DNA of 64,000 nucleotides from JABDEZ01 sp965276955 (lineage in GTDB: Bacteria; Bacteroidota; Bacteroidia; Chitinophagales; Chitinophagaceae). The position numbers were made by a program, and so were the translations under genes. The notes under the pieces were generated by a model. It saw only the letters and a list, made by a program, of their open reading frames with translations. It searched no databases and had not been told where the DNA came from. This document shows, one piece after another, positions 7,885 through 17,549 of this stretch (positions within the stretch are counted from its first letter, which is position 1; each line of letters begins with the position of its first letter). Location: the NCBI GenBank assembly GCA_965276955.1, contig CBDIBP010000020.1, positions 87,344-151,343 of the forward strand. Direction: 5' to 3'.

Positions 7885-9963
7885 ATGAAAAAATGCCTAC
7901 TTCTTGCAGCGCTTCTAATAGTGTCACAAATACAATTAAGGGCTCAACAGCAAAGCCTGTTTAATGTATCGTCAGATACTGTATGCGTGAAACAGCTCAT
8001 TACGCTAACGAGCAATATAACAGGTTCTACATACTACTGGGGTTTCTGCTCCGGCTATATACCAAACACCCCTACCGGACTGAACCTGGGCAGCACTTTT
8101 TCATTTAACGCTCCCAGCGCTATAGACATTGTAAAAGATGTAGATAGCAATTATTACGGGTTCGTGATCAATAGAGGTTCTAAAGAATTTTTGCGCCTTA
8201 ACTACGGCAGAAGCCTTGCAAATGTGCCTACAGTTACTAACTATGGCAGTTTCAATGGTGTTTTACCAGATTCGCCTGCTACGCTGTACATTGTTAGAGA
8301 TAACATATTTAACAACTGCTATGTATTTGTTGCCGGTGGAGATACCATTACAAATTCAGCACTGGCACGTATAGATTTCCATAGTTCATACGGCAACTCC
8401 ACACCAAACATTGTGAACTTTGGTAACCTGGAGAACAAGCTGAATGGCCCAAGAGGCCTATTCGTAGGGTATGATGCTAATTTGGGCCGCTGGTATGGAT
8501 ACTGTGTGAACCACCAGTCAAGTACCTTAGTGCGTATCGATTTTGACCTAAGCATCACCAACACCCCGTTGCAATATGACCTGGGCAATCCAGGCGGTGG
8601 TTCATTAAATGCGCCAAGCGACATGGTAGTTAAACAGGACAATGGCGTGTGGTTCTTTTATGTCCTCAACCAAGGCAATAATGGCATGTCGAGAATAGAC
8701 TTCGGCAGCACTTTGAACAATCTGACACCTACTGGTAATATACTATCAATAAGCGGAGACCTGCTGGATAACCCAACATCACTGTCACTCACGCAAGATT
8801 GCGGTAACTACCACTTCTTTGTTACTGGCACAGATAACATTACATTGGGTAGTGCATTGACACGCTTAGATATGAGCGATCCCACAGTCAATACATTATT
8901 TAGCGTCAACTTAAAGAATATAGGCCAGGAGAATCAGTCTACATCAATATCCACCATCATCAGGGATTACGATAACCTGTATGCTTACATTACGAACGCG
9001 GGTGACAATTCACTTACACGTATCACGTTCCCAACATGTACTAATTCCTCTATACACTCGTCTTCTTCTAAAACACCGCCTTCATTCTCTTACAACGATA
9101 CTACCAACGGACCTGTTACCTACAACATATACTTTGCTGTAGACGAGGGCTTGCCTACACAACAGGTGGCCTGCCAAACCATAACAGTGTATCCTTATCC
9201 TAAGATATTCTTGTTCCCAAGCGATACCAGCATCTGCCAGGGCGATACAATAAACTTACGCGTTATTTCTGCCGATGCCAACACTTTTAGATGGTCGCCT
9301 TTGTACAATATATCTGACAGTGTAGGTACTTCTGTAAAAGCATGGCCAAGGTACTCTTTGCCTTACAACCTGGAGATACCATATGCTAATGGTTGTATAG
9401 TGGATACATTCGTTAATGTACATGTAAAGCAAGTAGTAGCTGATGCAGGTCCTGACCGCCAGATATCTGATGGTGCAAAGACAATATTAGGTGGTCCTAA
9501 TACATCTGTTGGCACAGGGTATGTATACTCATGGGCACCTAATCAATTCATAGACAATGTAACGGTGACCAACCCCGTAGCGAACCCGGCATACGACTTT
9601 ACCTACTACCTGAATGTAGCAATAACACTTAACGATTCTGTTACCTGCCAGGCAAGCGATACCGTCATCGTTCACGTAGGTTGCGATGAGATCCACCTGC
9701 CCAATGCTTTCTTACCTAAAAGCAGCAATAGCACTACCAACACATTTAAGATCCTGAACAGGGAGATCGTAAAACTGGACTACTTCCGCATATTCGACAG
9801 ATGGGGTAATAAAGTGTTCGAAACCTCTGACCCTACACAGGGATGGGATGGCCAGGAAAATGGCACAGATGCCCTTATGGGTGTATACGTTTGGGAGATA
9901 CAGGGTTACTGCACAACCGGTCAGCGATATACAAGATCGGGCAATGTGACCTTACTGCGATAG
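7885..9963 (+). CDS. secreted propeller-like protein with type B (CHU_C/gliding-associated) T9SS sorting domain
   Basis: This 692-residue exported protein has a signal peptide ending in LRAQ. An N-terminal region of about 350 residues holds blade-like repeats of the form L-x-R-I-D-F ... N-x-P (LARIDFHSS, LVRIDFDLS, MSRIDFGST, LTRLDMSDP), each followed by a glycine/aspartate turn, probably an NHL/YVTN-like propeller. PKD/Ig-like segments follow (DTSICQGDT; VADAGPDRQISDG). The C-terminus (IHLPNAFLP, YFRIFDRWGNKVFET, GWDG, GVYVWEIQG) is a CHU_C domain, which directs type B T9SS export, usually without cleavage and surface anchoring like that of type A. No enzymatic motif is seen. It is divergent from the S46 operon. 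Confidence 0.88.
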   Translation: MKKCLLLAALLIVSQIQLRAQQQSLFNVSSDTVCVKQLITLTSNITGSTYYWGFCSGYIPNTPTGLNLGSTFSFNAPSAIDIVKDVDSNYYGFVINRGSKEFLRLNYGRSLANVPTVTNYGSFNGVLPDSPATLYIVRDNIFNNCYVFVAGGDTITNSALARIDFHSSYGNSTPNIVNFGNLENKLNGPRGLFVGYDANLGRWYGYCVNHQSSTLVRIDFDLSITNTPLQYDLGNPGGGSLNAPSDMVVKQDNGVWFFYVLNQGNNGMSRIDFGSTLNNLTPTGNILSISGDLLDNPTSLSLTQDCGNYHFFVTGTDNITLGSALTRLDMSDPTVNTLFSVNLKNIGQENQSTSISTIIRDYDNLYAYITNAGDNSLTRITFPTCTNSSIHSSSSKTPPSFSYNDTTNGPVTYNIYFAVDEGLPTQQVACQTITVYPYPKIFLFPSDTSICQGDTINLRVISADANTFRWSPLYNISDSVGTSVKAWPRYSLPYNLEIPYANGCIVDTFVNVHVKQVVADAGPDRQISDGAKTILGGPNTSVGTGYVYSWAPNQFIDNVTVTNPVANPAYDFTYYLNVAITLNDSVTCQASDTVIVHVGCDEIHLPNAFLPKSSNSTTNTFKILNREIVKLDYFRIFDRWGNKVFETSDPTQGWDGQENGTDALMGVYVWEIQGYCTTGQRYTRSGNVTLLR

Positions 9964-10003
9964 CATTGGTTAAAATGAACACTCAAAGAAACATTTGCAG
10001 ATA

Positions 10004-10300
10004 ATGGCGGCTTTTTTATTCCAGATAGACCTTCCGGAAATAACTGAAGAGATAGCTGCCATTATACCAGACCATCGAGATCATATCAATAAATTATTTG
10101 AGGATGGGCGTATGCTATCTTACAGCGTATCCCAACACCGAAGCCTTATATGGTGCGTTATAGCATCTGAGGACGAACAGGAATCGATGCAGATAGTGTT
10201 GCAATTTCCACTATATCCTTACTTTACTGATATAGTGTGCCACCCGCTTCTGTTTCACAATGCTTTGTCTACCGCCTTACCGGGTATATCACTGAATTAA
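10004..10300 (+). CDS. muconolactone isomerase-like small protein
   Basis: This 98-residue protein has the ferredoxin-like (dimeric alpha/beta barrel) pattern of muconolactone isomerase: an N-terminal strand MAAFLFQIDLP, a helix, and the signature stretch FPLYPYFTDI followed by PLLFH. The ATG at 10004 is preferred over the upstream in-frame TTG at 9995. No catechol-degradation genes are nearby, so the family name should not be read as a pathway. These stand-alone homologues are of unknown function. A strong terminator follows. Confidence 0.65.
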   Translation: MAAFLFQIDLPEITEEIAAIIPDHRDHINKLFEDGRMLSYSVSQHRSLIWCVIASEDEQESMQIVLQFPLYPYFTDIVCHPLLFHNALSTALPGISLN

Positions 10301-10313
10301 AAGAACTTTGAAA

Positions 10314-10352
10314 GTTAATTGGCTGCCGCTGAAAGCAGCCAGTTAACTTTTT
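10314..10352 (+). terminator. intrinsic terminator
   Basis: A 13-bp stem with one G-U pair and an 8-base loop is followed by five T residues, 14 bases after the isomerase-like stop codon. Confidence 0.85.
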
Positions 10353-10477
10353 ATGGAATTGTTGTATAACAATGAATTGAAAAGACTTATTTTATGATAG
10401 GCAAACACAATAAGACCACGCAGTTAGATCAGCATTAAAAACCGATATTTGCATAACTAAAAAAATAGGAAAAGATC

Positions 10478-11035
10478 ATGAGCAATTTTGTTACAGTTGG
10501 GAGTAAATTTCCTGAGTTCCGGAAAAAAGCAGTAGTTTCTTTGGAAAAAGGGAAAGAATTTAAAGACATAAGTAATGAGGATATAGCCGGTAAATGGGCT
10601 GTGATGTTTTGGTGGCCGAAGGATTTTACTTTTATCTGTCCTACCGAAATAGCAGAATTCAACAATAATTTCAACAATTTTGATGACCGTGATACTGTTT
10701 TGCTGGGTGCATCTACAGACAATGAATTTGTACACCATGCATGGCGTGTGAACCACAAGGACCTTACAGACCTGAAGTTCCCCATGATAGCAGATACCTC
10801 TAAGAGCCTTGCTGACGCATTGGGTATTCTTACCAACGATGATGAAAAAGTTGCCTATCGCGCTACTTATATTATAGACAATGAAGGTATCGTACGCTGG
10901 GTATCTATAAACGACCTGAGTGTGGGCCGTAATGTAGCCGAAGTATTGCGTGTACTTGATGCACTGCAAACAGATGAGCTTTGCCCTTGCAACTGGAGCA
11001 AAGGTGAAGAAACAATTACCGCAGCAGTAGGTTAA
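10478..11035 (+). CDS. ahpC: peroxiredoxin, AhpC type
   Basis: This is a 2-Cys peroxiredoxin of 185 residues that reduces hydrogen peroxide and organic hydroperoxides in the cytoplasm. The peroxidatic cysteine is C54 in the FTFICPTE motif. The C-terminus ELCPCNW carries C169 and C171, the double resolving arrangement known from Mycobacterium tuberculosis AhpC rather than the E. coli type. The AhpD-like gene 74 bases downstream fits that model, since mycobacterial AhpC is reduced by AhpD instead of AhpF. A terminator-like hairpin separates the two genes. Oxidative regulation is likely but no OxyR or PerR site was identified. Confidence 0.92.
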   Translation: MSNFVTVGSKFPEFRKKAVVSLEKGKEFKDISNEDIAGKWAVMFWWPKDFTFICPTEIAEFNNNFNNFDDRDTVLLGASTDNEFVHHAWRVNHKDLTDLKFPMIADTSKSLADALGILTNDDEKVAYRATYIIDNEGIVRWVSINDLSVGRNVAEVLRVLDALQTDELCPCNWSKGEETITAAVG

Positions 11036-11060
11036 TGAACATTATTATTACACATTCCAA

Positions 11061-11095
11061 AGCCACTCCTTATTACAAATGGGGTGGCTTTTTTT
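11061..11095 (+). terminator. hairpin terminator between ahpC and ahpD-like gene
   Basis: A 9-bp stem (AGCCACTCC/GGGGTGGCT, one G-U) with an 11-base spacing is followed by seven T residues. It lies only 15 bases before the next start, so the AhpD gene probably depends on read-through or on a promoter overlapping the hairpin. Confidence 0.8.
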
Positions 11096-11109
11096 AAAAT
11101 ACGATCTAT

Positions 11110-11697
11110 ATGGAGAATATCAGCAACGAAACGGTACAGAGCCTTTTTGCAGAATTGGGCATCAGCAGCACGCATAGCTCCCCAGCCCTGGCACAACTTG
11201 CCACTGTAAGCAGCAGGTTCTTAAAAGACCTTAAACTGAATACAAATGCGGTATTTGGCAGCTCCAATATCAATAAAAAAGAGGCCTATCTATTAGCTTA
11301 TGCTGTAGCAGTGAATGAAAAGAACGGTGTGCTGATGACCGCTTTTGCCACACATGCAAAAACCAACGGTGCAACTGATGAAGAACTGGCAGAAACCTGT
11401 GCCTGCACATCGCTAATGAATACCAATAATATATTTTACCGGTTTCGCCACTTTATGCATACTAATATGCACTACAACAGCACACCTGCCGGGCTTCGCA
11501 TGAGCACTATGATGAACCCGGTAATGGGCAAGGAACTGTTTGAACTGATGAGCCTGATGCTTTCGGCGGTGAATGGGTGTGAGAAATGTGTCACGTCGCA
11601 CGAACACTCTGTAAAGGAGCACGGCGCAAGCGAACCACGCATATACGATGCTATACGCCTGGGCGCTGTACTTAAGGGGCTGTGTACGGTCATTTAG
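11110..11697 (+). CDS. AhpD-like alkylhydroperoxidase / carboxymuconolactone decarboxylase family protein
   Basis: This 195-residue all-helical CMD/AhpD-family protein carries the redox motif NGCEKCVTSHEHSV, with C157, C160 and H164 forming the E-x-x-C-x-x-C-x-x-x-H site typical of AhpD. AhpD regenerates AhpC by thiol-disulfide exchange, and the adjacent AhpC has the matching resolving cysteines. The length is in the usual range for a two-lobed AhpD (about 175-200). Electrons normally come from lipoamide and dihydrolipoamide dehydrogenase components, which are not in this window. Confidence 0.88.
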   Translation: MENISNETVQSLFAELGISSTHSSPALAQLATVSSRFLKDLKLNTNAVFGSSNINKKEAYLLAYAVAVNEKNGVLMTAFATHAKTNGATDEELAETCACTSLMNTNNIFYRFRHFMHTNMHYNSTPAGLRMSTMMNPVMGKELFELMSLMLSAVNGCEKCVTSHEHSVKEHGASEPRIYDAIRLGAVLKGLCTVI

Positions 11698-11721
11698 TTG
11701 AACAATTGGAATATCTACATT

Positions 11722-11768
11722 AATTAATAAGGAAGGCTGCCTTTATGAGGCAGCCTTCCTTATTAATT
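11722..11768. terminator. bidirectional terminator between ahpD-like gene and OmpA-family gene
   Basis: A perfect 20-bp stem with a 7-base loop (TTTATGA) and A/T-rich ends lies between convergent genes. It is one of the strongest hairpins in the window. Confidence 0.92.
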
Positions 11769-11782
11769 TACAGAGTAATATA

Positions 11783-13730
11783 TTACTTACCCTTTCCTAT
11801 TTCCATCACGGCTCTTCTGTTCTCTCTCTTACCCTCATATGTACTATTAGTAGCTGCAGGCATTTTGCTGCCATGGCCTACTGCCTTTAATCTGTTGCCA
11901 TTTACCCCTCTTTTGGTCAATTGGGCTTTAACAGCAATAGCACGTTTCAGCGATAGCACCTGGTTCTTAGCTTCTGAACCACTTGCATCAGCATGGCCAT
12001 TGATGGTCAGATGCGCATTTTTATCCTCATTCATTTCTTTTGCAGCTTCATCTATCAAAGGATAAGATGACGCATGAATATTGGTCTTATTTACATCGAA
12101 CAGGATAGGTGTAGATATATCCATCGCATCTATGGCTGGTGCCGCAGGTGTTGCAGGTACAGGTACAGGCGCTGCCAATGTAAGGTCTTCTCCGTTCACT
12201 GAACAATCATTTACCTGAAGGATGATGTGTGTATAACTGCCTGCACACAACCCGCGAACAGTTATAGAATGATCGGGAGCGATAACACAAGAACGGTCGT
12301 TCTTCATAGCGCCATCCATGCTGTAACTTACTGTTACTTTACCAGTACCATAATTTCCCTTAAATGTTACAGTACCATTGCAAGTACCTACAGCGGTAGG
12401 GTCGGTATGGTCCTGCGAAGCCAGGGTTATCATAGGTGCCTGCAAGGTAACGGGCGCAGTGGTAGCGCTTCTCTTTTTAATAGTAGCTGTGATGTTAGTA
12501 TAAGTACCTGCACAAAGGCCAGACACCTTAACATCGCCATCCGCCTTCGTTACAGTAGTATACGTCTGCTGTGGTGCACCATTTAGGCTATAGCTTATAT
12601 TTACCGCCTTGTCGGGCTTCAGCCCGTGAAACGCCATACTGCCATCACACTGGCCGCATAGGGATGGTGCATTCTGGTCTACAGAACTAATAGTAAGTGG
12701 CGTATGTTTTCTGCCGTGGCCCAGGAAGAAACGAGCGCCGAAATTTACACCATAAGACTGGTCTGTAGCCGCAGTAACATTGTTCATTACAGAACTGTAA
12801 TGGCCTGGGGCATCTGTAAGGCGATAACCTGCTTGTGCCTTGTTGGTAAAGGGTTGCAACATGTAGTACACACCAAGATTAAGCGCAACATGATCTGACA
12901 AAAAGTAGTTAACAGAGGGCTGCAACAGGAAGCCTACCGTAACCTGTGTGTATGTGGTATTACCTGTATGGGAATCGGGTGTTACACCATCGCCAACTAT
13001 ATACCCAAGTGCACGTTTTGCAGCAAAGTAATCTTGTAGGTTCCCGTTAGGGTTATTTTTAAAGAACTCTGCTTTTGTTATCAGCCAGTCGCCGGCAGCT
13101 GGTACCGCCGCATTGTCGTATACCGATCTTTGACCGCCATCTGTCTGCTGAAATTGGTAAATAGCTTCATAGTCAAAAGAAGCATGTGTGGTATAAGCGT
13201 TCTGCGTTTGCAGGTTAATGACCGCACCAGCATCGGCAGTAATGCCCCAGTGTTTAGAAAAACGGTCTTTATACTTTAGCAATACAGGAATATTGTAGCT
13301 CCTGGAAATGATATTCTCTTTTATATTATTTCCTGTTACCACTTGCCTGAATATATTTCCACCACCGTCAGTGGCCTGGTACTCCATATGGAAATTATTG
13401 AGTACCGCATCACCGTGCTGCTCCATGTACATAACACCTGTACCTATACCAAAGTGGCGTTTTTTTACCAAAGAAGAAGCCCAGTTGTGCATCAGCCCCA
13501 AAGGAGTATCCGTTCGTATAGGTAAGGTTACCAGTGTTCGGATTAAGCGCATTAGGGTAGTTGGCAGCGCTATTCCCGGTAGTGAATGTTTGGCTGGCTA
13601 AGCCGCCCAGTAGATTCACATCTATCACCCAGCGCGATAGCATACTATCTGTATGGTGACGGGGCATTGTTTGGGCCATTGTGGCCATCGGAGCACCTGC
13701 AGCCAGCAAGAAAATTAAAAGTTTTTTCAT
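11783..13730 (-). pseudogene. OmpA-family outer-membrane protein with SprB-like repeats, frameshifted in an A7 run
   Basis: Two overlapping frames make one protein. The first frame (13730 start, MKKLLIFLLAAGAPMATMAQ signal peptide, then barrel strands GYSFGADAQLGFFFGKK) is continued by the second (RHFGIGTGVMYMEQHG). The switch is at the seven-A run, + strand T7 at 13460-13466; removing one A restores a ~648-residue protein. Domain order: beta-barrel to about residue 280, two ~85-residue repeats with GLCAGTYT/GLCAGSYT cores resembling SprB-type repeats, and a C-terminal OmpA peptidoglycan-binding domain (PILFDVNKTNIH, INGHADASGSEAKNQVLSLKRA, GHGSKMP, RENRRAVMEI). Everything downstream of the shift is well preserved, so a sequencing error or a very recent mutation is likely. 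It follows the ice-binding gene by 30 bases. Confidence 0.85.
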
Positions 13731-13760
13731 TTTATAATATTTTATAAATGTGTTTGTGAA

Positions 13761-16700
13761 TTAGTTTTTAATGAAGCGTTCTGTGGCTATTTTAATACCA
13801 TCACGATAACAGGTGACCATATAATATCCTGCAGGCAACGTAGCTACATCAATTGTTGCTTTGTTATTTATAGCCTGTGTTGTGCTTACGGTCTGTCCCA
13901 TCATATTCACCACATTCATCGTTACCATACCTGCCACTGTAGAGGAAATATTTACATGAACATTGTTCGTGGCCGGGTTAGGATAAAGTGATAAACTGGC
14001 TGCTGTATTGGCAACTTGCTGTATCGCGGTTGGCACTATGTAGTATGTTTTTTGTGTACAACCACCTACATTGGTCATTACCCAATAATATTTGTTAGCA
14101 TCAGGATGCAGATTTATATAGTCCTGGTTTATCTCTCCTACATAAATGGTCGAGTCAAGCGTACTTGCATCATCATAACCCCACTGGTAAGAATTCTCAT
14201 CGTTTGGTGTGCAAACAAAGTGGTTGTTAAAATAAACAACGGTCGGCATTTGTGCCTGGTTTGCATTAACAGTTATAGTAGCTGTGGTGCTGCTGGTACA
14301 TCCTGTAGCGGTAGTGGTGGTATGTAATGTTACTGACGCGATGCCTGTAGTATCGAAGGTTACCAGCGAATATTGGTGACCGGTACCTTGTGCCCATACA
14401 GCTGCATTTATTGCGGTCCAGCTATAAGTAGCGCCTGTTAGTGCCGGAGTAGAAGTACCAAAATTCTGGTACATGGTACCGGTACATACCGTTGATGGGG
14501 GTCGTGTAGTGATGACCGGAACGGTTGGCAATGTGTTCACTGTTATGCTTTGGGTCGCAACCGCAGTACCGCATACATTAGTAACTGAATAACTGATGAT
14601 ATAGATACCTGGTGTTACGCCTGTTACTACTCCACCGGCAACTGTAGCAGAAGCACTATTGCTGCTCCATGTACCACCAGTTATATTGTTTGTCAAGGTG
14701 ATGGAAGAGCCTTCGCATACAGCAGAAGGTCCAGCTATCGTACCTGCATTAGGCTGTGGGTTTATCGTCATTAACTGTGTGGTTGAAATAGTACCGCAAA
14801 CATTGGTTACTGTATACGATATATTGTCAGTACCGGGTAACAGTCCTGTGACCACACCGTTAAGTACAGATGCATTAGCATTCGCTGCGCTCCATGTACC
14901 GCCGGCATTGCCATCAGTCAGGGTAATTGTAGTACCTACACATACACTGTTTGGTCCGGATATGGTCCCGGCATCAGGTAATGGGTTTACTGTGATGGTT
15001 TTAGCAGCTGTAGCCGTACCGCATACATTGGTCACAGAATACAATATATTTTGTGTACCTGCTGATACACCTGTTACTATGCCATTTGCAACAGTGGCAT
15101 AGGTATTCGATGCACTCCACGCACCACCGGGTACACCATCGCTTAGTGTGATAGATGAACCCACGCACACACTTGCAGGACCGGTTATAGCGCCAGCATT
15201 AGGTTGTGGATTTATGGTTATAGCCTTGGTAGCCGATGTTATGCCGCAGGTGTTGGTTACAGTGTATGCAATAGTATCTATACCAGCTGCTATACCTGTC
15301 ACAATACCACCGGCAACAGTTGCGCTTGTATTTGAAGCGCTCCATATGCCACCACCAGCTGCATCAGTAAGTGTTATAGTATTGCCTGTACATACACTGG
15401 AAGGACCAGAGATGGTACCCGCATTGGGCAATGCATTTATTGTTATAGCTTTCGTAGCTACTGCTGTGCCGCAAGTATTAGTGACCGAGTAAGTAATAGT
15501 ATCTATTCCTGCTGTTATACCGGTCACCGTTCCGTTAACAACTGCTGCCCTGTTATTGGTAGCACTCCATACTCCACCTTGCGTACTGTCTGCCAGTATA
15601 ATGGTTGCACCTGTACATACACTTGCAGCACCTGTTATAACGCCTGCATATGGGTTTACTGATATAGCTTTTGTAGCAGCACAACCCGTAGTTAAGGTAT
15701 AACTGATGGTTGGCTGACCTGTAGATACACCGGTAACGATACCTGTATTGCTACCTACAGTAGCCTGTGCGGTATTACTACTGCTCCAGGTGCCATTGGG
15801 TGTTATATCAGATAATGTTATTGTAGTAGCTGAGCAGACAACATTGGGACCTGTAATAGGTGTGGGTAATGGATTTACAGTAAATGATGTTGTGTTTACA
15901 CAACCTGCCGATGTTACATAGGTTATAGTGGTATTGCCAGCAGATACACCGCGAACTACGCCAGATAGTGAATCTATTGTAGCTATTAATGTATTGCTGC
16001 TGCTCCACCTGCCACCGCTTGTAGCATCAGTTAGTGTTGTAGTATTGCCAGGGCAAACATTTGTAGTACCGCCTATTGCCGGAGCAACGCAAGCAGCAGG
16101 GGTAATGGATATAAAATTTGATTGGATGGTAATTGCACCATTGGTGGTCAGCAAACGTCCATTTATCGAATCATTTACGCCAGTTATTATAGCGCCGTTA
16201 TTAGCTACCATGGTACCGTTGAACATAGAGTTGTCGCCTATATTCACTGCGCCATCTACTTTCCAGTACACGTTTTTAGCCTGTGCACCATTTAGCAGAA
16301 CAACTTTTGAAAATGTGCTGGTAGCAAATGCACCATTCACTTTAATAACAAATACTGCATTCGTATTCCCCTCTGCATCCAGGTACACTGTGCCGGTAAA
16401 TGTAGTGGCCGAGTTCATCAGGTAGGTATGAGGCGTAAGGGAAAGGTTATTCCCAAATTGGGCAGGATATAGCAGTTCAATATCGTATGGAAGGGTGTTC
16501 AGGTAATTATAAACAGTAGTAAGATCTGATGCACACGCTGCCGTAGAGGCATCGGGTACAGGGTGTATAGTGCCTGTTACAAATAAGGGATTGAAACCGG
16601 TAGTTAAGCCGAGGTTCGACCCCACATCTCCGGTAATATGCGTTATTCCCGTGTTAGTAACTTGTCCGTTGCCCGAGAATACACCATATGCAGCTGTAGA

Positions 16701-17498
16701 GACCAGCGCCGGAGCGGCAGGTCCTGTAAGGTATGTGCTGCCACACCCTATTGGTGTGTAGGCAACTATACCACTGACCGATATTGCTCCGGAAGTAGAA
16801 AGCGCCCTTCCTTCCAGCGTATCGCCTGTGTTAATATTAATAGCTGCATTGTGCGCTATTATAGTGCCGCGCATAGTACTGGCCGTAGCCATAGTTACCT
16901 GGCCCTCTACTTTCCAGAATACATTGCAGGCAAGAGCGCCATTAAGCAGGTTGATGCGGGATAATGAATTGGTAGAAAATGTTCCGTCTATCTGGAAAAT
17001 GAAGACCGAATTGGCATTTCCTTGGCCATCCAGATTAAGCACCAGGTTAAGTGTGGCCGCACTTGTTATGTGGTAAACTCCTGCTACAAGCGTAGTTCCA
17101 TTACCTAACAAGGCAGATGGCGTGGCTGTTGGTACGGCTGTATTCAGTTGGTTATACGCGGTCAACAGATCGGCTGCGCAAGTGGCAGTAGCGCCATTGT
17201 TATTGTTCATAACACCGTTCACGTTACCAAAGCCAGTACTTGAACCGCTATTAGAGCCTACATTACCTGTTATATTAGAGGTGCCGGTGTGCGTAATAGC
17301 GCCTACACCGGTAAATAATACAAAATTTGCCGCCGTACCAAGATTGGGACTTTGAGCATACGCACTGGCTGGCATGCATAGTGCGGCTGCAGTAAATAAC
17401 TGCAATATTTTACTTTTTAGAAAGGGAATTTTACTTTTTGCCCTATCGGCCCTTCGATAATACTGTGATAGACCACCTAAGCGTATATTTTCTCTCAT
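13761..17498 (-). CDS. secreted ice-binding protein: two DUF3494 domains, seven Ig-like repeats, T9SS type A domain
   Basis: The start at 17498 (MRENIRLGG) gives 1245 residues with a long basic signal peptide ending SAYAQ; an ATG 51 bases upstream is also in frame. Counted from that longer start, residues 70-270 and 280-487 are two DUF3494 ice-binding domains. Both carry the conserved blocks: LGTAANFVLFTG, SVFIFQIDGTFST, LLNGALACNVFWKV and STMRGTIIAHNAAI in the first, with matching segments in the second. Seven Big_2/Ig-like units of ~80 residues follow (each with x-G-P-x-x-V-C-x-G and G-x-W-S-x-x-N), then one more Ig-like unit and a T9SS domain (LSLYPNPATNNV ... ERFIKN). DUF3494 proteins adsorb to ice and protect or attach cells. 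It is probably co-transcribed with the OmpA-family gene. Confidence 0.92.
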   Translation of the reverse strand: MRENIRLGGLSQYYRRADRAKSKIPFLKSKILQLFTAAALCMPASAYAQSPNLGTAANFVLFTGVGAITHTGTSNITGNVGSNSGSSTGFGNVNGVMNNNNGATATCAADLLTAYNQLNTAVPTATPSALLGNGTTLVAGVYHITSAATLNLVLNLDGQGNANSVFIFQIDGTFSTNSLSRINLLNGALACNVFWKVEGQVTMATASTMRGTIIAHNAAININTGDTLEGRALSTSGAISVSGIVAYTPIGCGSTYLTGPAAPALVSTAAYGVFSGNGQVTNTGITHITGDVGSNLGLTTGFNPLFVTGTIHPVPDASTAACASDLTTVYNYLNTLPYDIELLYPAQFGNNLSLTPHTYLMNSATTFTGTVYLDAEGNTNAVFVIKVNGAFATSTFSKVVLLNGAQAKNVYWKVDGAVNIGDNSMFNGTMVANNGAIITGVNDSINGRLLTTNGAITIQSNFISITPAACVAPAIGGTTNVCPGNTTTLTDATSGGRWSSSNTLIATIDSLSGVVRGVSAGNTTITYVTSAGCVNTTSFTVNPLPTPITGPNVVCSATTITLSDITPNGTWSSSNTAQATVGSNTGIVTGVSTGQPTISYTLTTGCAATKAISVNPYAGVITGAASVCTGATIILADSTQGGVWSATNNRAAVVNGTVTGITAGIDTITYSVTNTCGTAVATKAITINALPNAGTISGPSSVCTGNTITLTDAAGGGIWSASNTSATVAGGIVTGIAAGIDTIAYTVTNTCGITSATKAITINPQPNAGAITGPASVCVGSSITLSDGVPGGAWSASNTYATVANGIVTGVSAGTQNILYSVTNVCGTATAAKTITVNPLPDAGTISGPNSVCVGTTITLTDGNAGGTWSAANANASVLNGVVTGLLPGTDNISYTVTNVCGTISTTQLMTINPQPNAGTIAGPSAVCEGSSITLTNNITGGTWSSNSASATVAGGVVTGVTPGIYIISYSVTNVCGTAVATQSITVNTLPTVPVITTRPPSTVCTGTMYQNFGTSTPALTGATYSWTAINAAVWAQGTGHQYSLVTFDTTGIASVTLHTTTTATGCTSSTTATITVNANQAQMPTVVYFNNHFVCTPNDENSYQWGYDDASTLDSTIYVGEINQDYINLHPDANKYYWVMTNVGGCTQKTYYIVPTAIQQVANTAASLSLYPNPATNNVHVNISSTVAGMVTMNVVNMMGQTVSTTQAINNKATIDVATLPAGYYMVTCYRDGIKIATERFIKN
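14430..16082 (-). repeat. seven Ig-like (Big_2) repeats of about 240 bp in the ice-binding gene
   Basis: Units begin with GGTTNVCPG, GPNVVCSA, GAASVCTG, GPSSVCTG, GPASVCVG, GPNSVCVG and GPSAVCEG. They share a G-x-W-S-x-x-N-x-x-A-x-V core and a G-x-V-T-G turn. Boundaries are approximate. Confidence 0.8.
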
Positions 17499-17549
17499 GA
17501 CATTTGTGTGCAAATTGTAATGCAACGATTGATGATAAACAATCATCAT

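Noticed and set aside
16611..16630. GGTTCGACCCC as a possible tRNA T-arm
   Set aside because: It lies within the ice-binding gene and no acceptor or anticodon stem can be drawn around it.
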